Position numbers and translations under genes: made by a program | Notes under the pieces: model-generated | Told to the model about the DNA's origin: nothing | Seen by the model: only the letters and a program-made list of their open reading frames with translations | Database searches by the model: none | Source of the DNA: Effrenium voratum | Taxonomy: Eukaryota; Sar; Dinophyceae; Suessiales; Symbiodiniaceae | Reading direction: 5' to 3' | NCBI GenBank assembly: GCA_963377175.1 | Contig: CAUJNA010003771.1 | Span: forward strand, 2,635,587-2,699,586 | DNA: 64,000 nt | Shown: in pieces, positions 35,761 to 44,114 of the stretch | How the letters are laid out: the number at the start of each line of letters is the position of its first letter | Numbering within the stretch: position 1 is the first letter of the stretch

Positions 35761-36681
35761 TCCCAATTTTTTGGGGGAGAAGAAAAGCAAAGTGTGGCGT
35801 TCTTTGTTCAAGGGAAAAGGCGCAGAAGAGGGGGGGCCTCTTTTTTTTGATACAAAGGGGTTGCTTTGTTGCAAGGTGGGTTCATGACTCATGCATGTTG
35901 TGCCTTAGAAGTGGCTGGTCGCTCTTGCTTTGGCCTTTGTTGTGGGTCTCCAAACGACACAAGCACCTTCAGACTGATCAGCAAAAGACCAGTCGGAAAC
36001 ATCAGAGTTGTGGGAACCACTTCCATGCTGGCAGAAACCCACCATGAATCAACGGCTGGTTAAAGAGCAAAGGGTGTCCAATTTAGGCGAACAAACCTTT
36101 ACTTTGTTGGGTTCTTTGGCGGAACCTCCCTTTCAATGGCTACAAACATCCTCAACTGGATATAAAGCCGCGTGTGGTTTTGATGTGCAAAGAAAAGGCC
36201 CATCGCCACATAACTTTCACCCAAATGGGACACTACATAGTTTGGAGGGAGCCTTCTGGCGGCACGTTTAGGACCTATTGTTGTGATACCAAGGCAACTG
36301 TGGGTGAAGTGATCAAGTTGTCATGGAGATGGGCTAGACTTGTATCACAAGAGTCATGAACCATGAGGCTCTGAATTTCAGTAGGGAGTCACCTTCAAAG
36401 TGGTTGGAGTGACTTCCCACTAAATGATGTCCACCAGCGGTCACAACCATGTCACAGCCCTGTCCAAGCAATGGTCAATCCCCTTCTTGAATCTGATCAA
36501 AGTTGTACAACCTACTACACAGTTTCACCTGGGACCATCTTTATCTCCTGGGGGAGAAGCCGAGCCCTTTTGGGGCTCCATCTTCAACAACCAAGCCCAA
36601 ACTTCCGAACTCCCAAGTGGGGTGTCCAAAGCACTGAGCACCGTCGGAAACCCTCCGCCCGAAGCGGGGACATGTCGCCAG
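35761..36681. other. no supported gene
   Basis: AT/GC-balanced intron-like DNA with no clear repeat boundaries. Confidence 0.35.
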
Positions 36682-36756
36682 GATCTGATGAAGAGCCTGG
36701 AGAAGGCCTCGGATGACAAGCAGCCGGGAGCCACGGCCATGGAGCTGAGGGGCTGA
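36682..36756 (+). CDS. candidate exon ending in a stop, unknown protein
   Basis: TGTCGCCAG|G is followed by DLMKSLEKASDDKQPGATAM and then ELRG and TGA. The AG|G border and codon pattern resemble the other candidate exons. It might be a terminal exon, or it might splice before the stop. No domain is recognised. Confidence 0.35.
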   Translation, partial: DLMKSLEKASDDKQPGATAMELRG

Positions 36757-36984
36757 GAAAAACACAAAGAACCAACGGCGGGAGCCGGTGGGTGTCTCTC
36801 GCAGGTTTAACGGAACATCGATTTGTTGCAGTCAACTTAGGACATTTCCAAAGAGAAAACCCTGGGCCTGGTGAGTATTGGAGTGGGAAATGCAAGCGCA
36901 ATGTACATGCTTTTGCAAGCTCATGACATGCACTGTTTGGCTTGGACAAGTTTGGCATGCAGCTTGTCAGCTTTCCTCTTTGGA

Positions 36985-37114
36985 CGCAAATATGGCTGTG
37001 GGTCAAAACCAATGGGATCCCATTTTGGTTGGTAGGTGAATTCACCACCCATGTTAGAACCTATTTTAGTGGTTGGATTGAATCGGATGTTCACTGGGGG
37101 GTACGTTTTGAGAC
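36985..37114 (+). repeat. small inverted-repeat element, family 1 (beta form, right end lost)
   Basis: AAATATGGCTGTGGGTCAAA, GGATCCCATTTTGGTTGG, GGTGAATTCACCACCC and GTTCACTGGGGGGTAC follow the 624-760 copy in order. The GCCATATT right terminus is missing. Confidence 0.65.
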
Positions 37115-37816
37115 CACGTCGTGCAGGGTTGGGCGACTCTTTTTGAAACACCCAGGCCCGTTCCTCAGCGCCTTTGTTCAATTTTCAGGGGAGCCCAAAA
37201 AAAGTTGTAGAAGCAATGCGTGTTCAAGCAGTTGCTTTTACCGAGGCTGGGGCCGCTGTTGGGTTTTCCTCTTCGGATGGTCCTTTTCAACGCCACTGTG
37301 GTGTCCAACCCTCACTCGGGCACGTTTTGGGCGTTTTGGGCTTTCTGCCAGAGAAAGTCTGCACGGCGCCTGTGAGCGCCTTGTCCTGGGGTCTACCCGC
37401 CCGCCCGCCCGCCCACCCAACCTTTGGCTGAGAACCCCAAGCCCAGAAGTCGCGGGCATCTCGGCGTGCCACAAGCTCTTGGGTCCCCCTGTCTGTTTTT
37501 GAGGTGCAGGGTACCCTTTTTGGGGCGGCTTGGAAGGGAAACCAAAAGAAAGGCCTTGCCACCAGGTGCCTCTATTGCCTATTGCCTCTGTTTTTTTGAG
37601 ACACGGAGGTGTTTTTGAGGCCAGCCTTTGTTTGGAACAACACCCGCCCAGGGGGAGCCGTAGTATATACGAGAAAAAAAAGGAAGTCCGAGTCATGGTA
37701 GGAGAAAATTCTGTCATGGTAGGGAAGGCTGTTGTGGTTGGCGTGGTTGGTGCAGCCCCTCAACACGGCCACCGGTCGCCGCGGAGACGCGCCGGTCTTT
37801 CGTGGAGTGCGCTCAG

Positions 37817-37877
37817 GGCATCCCGCGCTTGGGCCAGAATCGGACAGTTCCACCAGCGCCAGAAGAGCTTCGACCAG
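37817..37877 (+). CDS. candidate TPR exon, first half of a repeat
   Basis: After GCGCTCAG| the frame reads ASRAWARIGQFHQRQKSFDQ and ends CAG|GCGCAA (GC donor). With the next exon, which begins ARQAYQSAVRLDNSQ, it makes a 34-residue tetratricopeptide repeat with consensus residues in place: W4, I7, G8, H11, F17, A20, Y24, A27 and N32. That match across an independently predicted splice junction is the best evidence for a real gene in the first 44 kb. TPR repeats form helical scaffolds that bind peptides; the partner is unknown. Confidence 0.55.
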
Positions 37878-38025
37878 GCGCAAAATTTCGCAATTTTTTC
37901 GGGGGTTCTGTTTCGGCCACTGTCGGATTTCGGCCTACACCAGATGTTCTTTTGCTGCTACCCCGAATCTTGGTTGCTTTTCAACCTTGAAAAGTGATTC
38001 ACCACCCAGTTCAAAGATTCCGAAA

Positions 38026-38178
38026 GACACATGGCTGTGGTTGTCAAAACCGTTTTGGGATCCCATTTTGAAATTCGGTTGGTAGGTGAATTCACCACCC
38101 ACTTTAGAACCTATTTTAGTGGTTGGCTTGGGATGTTCACTGGGGGTAACCGGGCTTTTGACCCATGGCCAAATGTCG
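38026..38178 (+). repeat. small inverted-repeat element, family 1 (beta form)
   Basis: GACACATGGCTGTGGTTGTC at the left and TTTTGACCCATGGCCAAATG TC at the right, with the beta interior. It lies in the presumed intron between the two TPR exons. Confidence 0.65.
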
Positions 38179-39037
38179 GCCGCCTACACCAGGAGCTCCA
38201 TGTTTTTTTTGACTGAGCCACGTGCTCAAAAACCCGGGCAATGAAGGTCAGTAAGGGACACTTCCAGCCAGAAATAGGCGCGGATATCCGCCTTGGTAGT
38301 TCTTTGCATGGTTTTGGGTTTCTTGTACCAGGTTTGATTATGGCTTAGCTGAGAGTCCTGTGAGGCAGAGTCAAACGGACAAAGCTTGCATATTGGTAGA
38401 TATCCTGGATGGCGAACCTTCGAAATGCTGCCCTCTCAAAGGAAGGAAGCCGTCGCTTGCTTTCGCAGTTTCGGGCTTTGCCTTTGTTTGTTTTGAGCCG
38501 CTCGAGTCGAAAGCAAACAGCTTGCTTTCATGCGGGGAATCCGCTGATTAAGCGAGCAGTTTGCGCTGGCCGGCCCTTGTTGGGCCTTGGGTGAGTCTGC
38601 GCTCATAGTGAGGGCCCCTTTGAAGATTCCCCTCCTGGGATTCTCTCAATTCGGGTTGCAGATTTTTTGGTAGATTCGTGCAGCTGGGTCCGCTCTGTCA
38701 CGGGGGGAGTATGCTATGGCTTGGCAGTCTCTGTGTTCCCCTCCACTTCAATCATGAAATTTTGGGCCCAGTCTTAGGGCCAAATTCTGCAAGGGACATG
38801 ATTTCATTCGGAGCCCAAATGGCAACAAGTGGCCGGCGGACGAGAAATCGGTTCTTCCTTTTCGGAGGGCAAAAACCGCATGCCTTCTACTTGGTTTGCT
38901 CCGTGATTTGTCCTAAAAGGGAAAGGTCACACCATTTTTTCCATTTTTTTTCGGGGGGGGGTCATGACCAGCTTGACCATTTTGGGGCGTCCGATTTTCC
39001 TAAGCGACGAGCCATCCGGGTCTCCGTTTTGCTTCAG

Positions 39038-39130
39038 GCGCGGCAGGCCTACCAGAGCGCGGTGAGACTGGACAACTCCCAGCACGGTTGCTTAGCCAAC
39101 CTGGCGCAGCTGGAGGCGAACTGCGGCGCG
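39038..39130 (+). CDS. candidate TPR exon, second half plus next repeat
   Basis: TTTGCTTCAG|G opens ARQAYQSAVRLDNSQHGCLA, then NLAQLEANCG. The first 15 residues complete the TPR begun at 37,817. The rest starts another repeat (L4, L7, A8). The donor is unclear: GC or GA sites lie at about 39,126-39,133. A minority of helix-B residues of the second repeat must come from another exon. Confidence 0.5.
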
Positions 39131-39137
39131 GGGACGC

Positions 39138-39338
39138 CATGGGTGTGGCTCGTCCTTTCTTTTAGGGACCCCCCTCCCTGGTTGGTTGCTTGGTCGGTCG
39201 GTCGGTCGGTCGGTCGATTGGTCCTTGGTTGGTCCTTGGTTGGTCCTTGGTCCTTGGTTGGTTGGTTAGTTTTACATGGGAAACTCAAAGGAACGCCCAC
39301 AATTGGGGGGGGTCCAGATCCCAAGAAAAGGCACCCAA
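39138..39338 (+). repeat. family 2 element with GGTC/GGTCCTTGGTT expansion
   Basis: GGGTGTGGCTCGTCC at the left, AAAAGGCACCC at the right, and about 90 bp of GGTC, GGTT and GGTCCTTGGTT tandem units between. It begins immediately after the TPR exon. Confidence 0.5.
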
Positions 39339-39463
39339 GCGTGCTTTGTCGGCTTTCCTGGGTTAGAAATAGATAGTTCCACTGGCTTAGCTTGGTTTTA
39401 TGCCATCCATTTACCAGGGAAATCTATCGATTTTCCGAAAGGTTGCATATGGTTGTGAAGGAG

Positions 39464-39596
39464 CGTGGGTGTGGGTCGTTTGGCCCAGACCCCTTGTTTG
39501 GGCAACCCCGCGGCACCCATGTTTTGGTTGTTTTAAAGGGAGACCAAAAGGAACACCCGCCATTTTGGGGCGGTCCCCAAGAAACAGACCCGCCCA
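39464..39596 (+). repeat. small inverted-repeat element, family 2
   Basis: GGGTGTGGGTCGTTTGGCCC at the left and AAACAGACCCGCCC at the right, with a GTTTTAAAGGGAGACCAAAA core. Confidence 0.45.
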
Positions 39597-39831
39597 AAAA
39601 GTTTGAACCCACGCAAGGCACACTTCTGAATATTGGAATAAACCACCTGGCTTGTGCAGCCAGTGTTGAACATCAAGCTAGAGCAGCTATTTGTGCCTTT
39701 GGCCTCTTTTTGCTGTTTGGCCCTTGGTATGTAGCCAGGCTTGCGCATGCTGCAGCTGTTTGATTGACGCATGGCGCCTCCACGCATTGGCTGCGAAAAG
39801 CTGCTCCCCCCCGTTGGCTGAACCCCTCGCC

Positions 39832-41172
39832 ATGGCTGAAGTCTCGTCATTGGAAGACAAGAGAGCCCGGTACCACGGCACACGCTTTCGAGGAAAGAGC
39901 GCTGCAGCCGTTCTGCATCGCTATGAGCTGCAGAGGACGCAGATGAGCAGGCCGCAACTTGAGAAACATGCCTTTCACGTGGCGTCCTGGTTTCTTGCGC
40001 TGCCCAGGGAAGAGATAGCACACGATCACAACGGGCTTTCCGTTGTCACCTTGTTTGTACGATACTTGGAGTCTTTGGATGGTCCCAATGACAGGCCAGT
40101 CGACACCAGATTGGCACGGATTTTGGCACGAGTGTCTCAAAACATCCTCTGTCTTGGTGATGATCCAGTGAGAATGCAGCTTCAAAAGCAGATCAGCAAG
40201 CATTTACCACCGGAGGAGCTGGTTCTCCAAGATTACGCACTTGCGGAAGAGAAACGTGCGGAATCCGAGGACGCTGAAGCCAAGGCAGTGCATCTGATGC
40301 AGAGGGCCATCCAAAGATGGCAGAACAGCGACAGCCGAGAGACATATGTCAGCGGCTTGGAACAGGCACTTGCAGAGTCGGAAGACCCTGCTACGCTTCG
40401 GAGGATTCTCCGCCGCGCCGTGGCTGCCTTGTCACCTCCGCGGTGCAAAGGCAATAGTAATGGTGTGCTTGCTTACAGTTCGTCGCAGAGCGGGCTGCCA
40501 GCATCCAAAGATTTGCAGGCTAGGCTGCGGGCACTGGTTCTTGCATGCCTGGACGGCTTGGATTTGACAGATTCGTCATTGGCTCCTGCGCTGCTGTGCT
40601 TGAAGGCACTTGTGCAGAAATTTCAGGAGCTTCTCGAGAGTGAGAGCTCAGTGGCTAGCCAAAGGCAGTGGCTTCGATTACAGGCAAAGTGTGCTGTCGG
40701 CTCAGCTGAAGGATTACCAGGCCCATCTGCTTGTTCTACAATATTGTGTGTGGATGACAACAAGAGGAAGCGCAAACGGCCAGAGTGCAACTTCGCTTCA
40801 GATGGTCAGCAGGAAACAAATTCTGGAAGGCCAGCGTGTCCGCACGGCAAGGCCAAGGAGAACTGCCAGCAGTGCAGTGGGTGTCCGCACGGCAGGCTTC
40901 CGCGAAACTGCACGAAGTGCACTGGGTGCAAACACGGCAAAAGGAAGACCGAATGCCGACTGTGCACTCCGTGTCCACACGGCAAGGTGGAGCGACACTG
41001 CGTGCAATGCCGCCCATGCCCCCATGGCAAGCTGGAGAGAGCCTGCGCGCAATGCCACCCATGCCCCCACGGCCGACTCGCTCGGGATTGCCGACAGTGC
41101 AGTGGGTGCCCACATGGGATTGCCAAGCGCTGTTGCCGAAAGTGCAAAGTCCCCAGACGAATAGCTGCATAA
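39832..41172 (+). CDS. intronless gene: protein with seven CxHG-x5-CxxC repeats
   Basis: The ATG at 39,832 (GCCATGG context) gives 446 residues; an in-frame start at 39,691 would add 47 residues with no domain. Residues 1-305 are mainly helical and unrecognised. A basic cluster KRKRKR near residue 311 looks like a nuclear localisation signal. From residue 336 to 441 seven tandem 15-residue units follow the pattern C-x-H-G-x5-C-x2-C-x2, for example CPHGRLPRNCTKCTG. The Cys and His are invariant in all seven, so each unit could hold one zinc ion by CHCC ligands. Similar C-x-HG-x5-C-x2-C arrays occur in other algal and protist proteins, generally without known function. The gene lies on the same strand as the TPR exons and possibly inside one of their introns. 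It has no introns, unlike the neighbouring exons, so a retroposed origin is possible, but I see no poly-A tail or spliced-leader remnant. Confidence 0.8.
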   Translation: MAEVSSLEDKRARYHGTRFRGKSAAAVLHRYELQRTQMSRPQLEKHAFHVASWFLALPREEIAHDHNGLSVVTLFVRYLESLDGPNDRPVDTRLARILARVSQNILCLGDDPVRMQLQKQISKHLPPEELVLQDYALAEEKRAESEDAEAKAVHLMQRAIQRWQNSDSRETYVSGLEQALAESEDPATLRRILRRAVAALSPPRCKGNSNGVLAYSSSQSGLPASKDLQARLRALVLACLDGLDLTDSSLAPALLCLKALVQKFQELLESESSVASQRQWLRLQAKCAVGSAEGLPGPSACSTILCVDDNKRKRKRPECNFASDGQQETNSGRPACPHGKAKENCQQCSGCPHGRLPRNCTKCTGCKHGKRKTECRLCTPCPHGKVERHCVQCRPCPHGKLERACAQCHPCPHGRLARDCRQCSGCPHGIAKRCCRKCKVPRRIAA

Positions 41173-41814
41173 GAATTGCAACTCTGCTTGGGGGTCGTCC
41201 AGGCGGACAATGAACTGTCGGCCGTTTACGCGGAACCGGAACAGCCTTGGCAAAGGAAAAGGATGAGCCTGCGAGCCTGTGCACATAAGGGCAAGAAATG
41301 GATGGTTGTATTTTTTGTGCTGCAAACACATGTGTTGGTGCCGTGTGCCTTTTTTGATCATGGTGCTGCATGGCCAATTGGTGTTACGGGATTGTAAGGC
41401 TTGAAGCAGTCGAAGCACTGAGATATGCTCCATTCATTATTTGTGTGAGTCTGGATATTGTTTGGCAGAAACAAAAGAACAACGCCAATTTTGACCCTAT
41501 TTGTTCAGGGCCGGCCATTTTTTAAACAAGAGCTTTGGGTTGTAAACTTCCCTTGGAGGAGACAAACAAGGGACGGACAGTTCCTTTGTGCTTATGCGGA
41601 CTCCCCTATTTTGCCCAACATGGGTTGAGTTGATATGCCCGGGAGCCTGTCTGAAAGGGCATCTCCTGACAAAAACTCCGGGCCCTCAGAATATGTGGGG
41701 GTTCACCCCGCAAAAACGAGAGATAAATCCCTTCCTGACTGACTGACAGGAACCCCCATGGCGGCCTGGGTCTCATGTGTCACAACCCAGCGGCCCCTTT
41801 GGGGATGCAAACGA
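41173..41814. other. no supported gene
   Basis: Downstream flank of the zinc-repeat gene. No poly-A signal, repeat or exon can be recognised. Confidence 0.4.
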
Positions 41815-41840
41815 AAGCTTCTTTCTTTCTTTTTTTCTTC

Positions 41841-41871
<31 letters not shown>

Positions 41872-41975
41872 TCCTTTTTTTCTTCCTTGCTTTTCTTTCT
41901 TTCTTTTCTTCCTTTTTTCTTCGCCTCTTCTCTCTTTCTTCTTTCTTTCTCGCTTGCTTGCTCGTTTTCTTTATT
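41815..41975 (-). repeat. CTTT/GAAA polypyrimidine tract
   Basis: Runs of TTTC with CCTT interruptions. Minus-strand Lys/Glu-rich frames come from the repeat. Confidence 0.9.
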
Positions 41976-43131
41976 TAGCCCAGAGCGCGCCTTCGTGAAC
42001 TTGACGGTGCTCGTGCTTCGACCATGTTGAGCTGGACATGGACACCGGCCGTGAGCAGGGGAAGTTGTAGCTCCTTGTAAGACGGAGCCTGGCTGATTTT
42101 CAGCCAAGCAGATGCAAATGACAGACACAGATGTTGGACAGGACATGTGAGTGACCCCCCCCTCCCACTTTCAACCACACTATGTGTCGGGGGGTCGTCG
42201 TTTTTGGGGGGGCAAATCAGTTTGAAGTCACCTGCATATAGCCACTCACCAAAACCTTGAGAGGCGCACGCTGGTCACGTCTCCACCGCCAAGGAGTTTG
42301 GAGTTGGGAGCCGCGGACCCCACAAATTTCTGCGTCCCAATTTGATTCGTTTGGGGGTTGATCAATATTCCATTGAAGGCCCCAGTTTTGACCATGGGCA
42401 ACCAAACCCCAAGTGGTGAGAGGCAAATCTTTTCTTGGTGGATTTCCTAGTGGTCTCATGCACCACGGACCTTTTGAACCCCCCCCATTTTTGGGGGGCC
42501 GGTGGACATGTGTCCCCGGCTGCTTGTCTCCAGATGGGATTTGGGTTTCGGGCAGCCCGCAAAGGGTTGTTTCTTACAGGGAAAGGCAAACAAACGTATT
42601 GTGCTGGGGCTTCCATACGCCCAAGGTGGCCAGACATCTATGTGCTCATTTGGGTACGTAGCCCAAATGATGCGATGCCTGGTATACGGCCGTTATGCAG
42701 TTTTATGCCCGTTGTGCCCCGATTACCCCTGATGTATACTAACACTATATGCATATATATATATGAATGTATTATGCTAAGTTCCAAACTCCCTGTCCTG
42801 AGGTGGAAAATCTGAAACTTTGAACAAACCCACCACAACATCTGAAAAAGTTCCAATGTCTCCCAGGAGAAAGGTCTGGCATGTATTATATATATATATA
42901 TATTTATTTATAGCGCAAATACCAGCGAATTCTTCAAAAAGGCAGTTGTGTCTTTTCTTTCTTTTTTTGTTGGGGGGGGGGTAGTTCTTGTTTCTTGTCG
43001 GGGGGGGGCATTTGTTTTCTCATTTGTTCGGTACCATGTATATTATGTATGCATGCATGTATGTATATATGTATATAGATATATATAGATACGCGTGGCT
43101 TCCCCCTGGATGGGACGCTGGTCGACGCCAG
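41976..43131. other. no supported gene; TA and ATGT microsatellites
   Basis: TATA run at 42,885-42,905 and a GTATGCATGCATGTATGTAT region at 43,040-43,090. No convincing coding block. Confidence 0.45.
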
Positions 43132-43262
43132 GAGATGCTGGCCGCGGCCTTGCGCCTCGAGCCCTCCAACAAGGCGAAGCAGCGAGTCGGAGCGCATCGG
43201 AGCGCATCGGAGCGATCCGCGGCCCGGAAGTGGGAAAGGGTCTGGGCGGGGGGCGTGCCTGG
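43132..43262 (+). CDS. candidate TPR-like exon
   Basis: CGACGCCAG|G precedes EMLAAALRLEPSNKAKQRVG and a basic, Ser/Arg-rich tail. ALRLEPSN is the canonical end of a TPR (A27, P32). Phase 0 at the start fits joining to an upstream TPR exon, but four to six residues of that repeat are unaccounted for, implying a further small exon or a separate gene. A GTGAGC donor lies at about 43,263. Confidence 0.45.
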
Positions 43263-43331
43263 TGGTGAGCGTTTTTTTGTTTTTGTCCTTTCGTTCTTTT
43301 CGTTTTTGGGTGGGTCAAGATGAAACGAAAC

Positions 43332-43413
43332 CAGGATATGGACCGCAGATGTTCGGTCCATTCCATTTACCAAGGTTCCAGTTTGGGTACCTATTTTTGA
43401 CCCACAGCCAAAG
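43332..43413 (-). repeat. family 1 element fragment (inverted)
   Basis: The minus strand reads TTGGCTGTGGGTCAAAAATA followed by GGTACC...GGAACCTTGGTAAATGG. The far end is lost. Confidence 0.5.
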
Positions 43414-43753
43414 GGGGAACCGGAAATTGTTTTTTTTACTCGCCCCGGCTCGGGGCTTAGCCCCGGCCAGGGGACTGGTTTTAAGGTTGACTTTGAGTCG
43501 GTTTGGCTTGGCTTGGAGCTGATTTGCGCGAGCTGTGCGGCCCGGTTTTTGCACTAGCCTTTGTGCTGCTTCAGGGCGTGGTTGCGCAAGTTTTGGGCTC
43601 GTTTGGGATTGGTTGTGTTCGTTTGTTTGTTTGTTTGTTTGTTTGTTCGTTCGCTCGTTCGTTTGTGTCTTTGTTTCTTTCTTCTTTTTTTTCTTTCTTT
43701 GTTCGTGCGTGTGTGTGATGGAGGATGCCATGCGCCTTTCGCCTTTGCCAGAA

Positions 43754-43838
43754 CTACATCTCCTTCAGCCGCTGGCTGAGCGGCGCGAGCTGAGCTGCCT
43801 GGACCTTGGCCTTGCGCTCCCCGGTCCCCGCGAGAAAA
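43754..43838 (-). CDS. candidate minus-strand terminal exon
   Basis: The minus strand reads GERKAKVQAAQLAPLSQRLK then EM and TAG, preceded by a GGGGAG that could be an acceptor. Codon third positions are G/C-rich. If real, it ends a minus-strand gene whose other exons would lie to the right, disrupted or displaced by the retroelement. Confidence 0.35.
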
Positions 43839-43984
43839 AATCGGCGTCCGGGCGGAAGGGGTTGGTGTTCTTCACCTTGCTTAAAAGGAAAAGCAACAGG
43901 ACAGTTTCGTTTTGGAGGGGGTCTTGGTTGAATGGGAAAGCCAAGAAGGAAGCTGTTTGGTTTTGGGGGGGGTGGTCTTGGTTT

Positions 43985-43989
43985 ACAGG
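43985..43989 (+). other. target site duplication ACAGG (left)
   Basis: ACAGG immediately precedes the 5' LTR, and the same five bases immediately follow the 3' LTR at 62,178-62,182. Five bp is the usual duplication length for Ty1/copia integrase. Confidence 0.8.
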
Positions 43990-44073
43990 CCTGTTGGATT
44001 TGTGACATACTTTGAACCGACAGCCCCTTTTGAGCATCAAGCAGCCGAGTGAAAAGGTTGCTAGCCCGACAAG
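43990..44073 (+). repeat. 5' LTR, 84 bp
   Basis: Direct repeat of 62,094-62,177 (83 of 84 identical). Boundaries are set by the ACAGG duplications. Termini are CCTGTTG and CGACAAG, an imperfect inverted pair rather than the usual TG...CA. It is very short for an LTR and no TATA box is evident. Confidence 0.88.
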
Positions 44074-44094
44074 GGTTATGAGCCCAAACCGCTC
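44074..44094 (+). other. primer binding site, complementary to the tRNA-Met anticodon arm
   Basis: GGTTATGAGCCCAAACCGCTC directly follows the LTR. Its reverse complement contains GGGCTCATAACC, the anticodon stem-loop of a methionine tRNA with the CAT anticodon in the loop. Priming from an internal tRNA-iMet fragment is the mechanism known for Drosophila copia; assigning it here is inference from this match. Confidence 0.75.
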
Positions 44095-44114
44095 TTAAGC
44101 CTCTCAGCGCGGTC

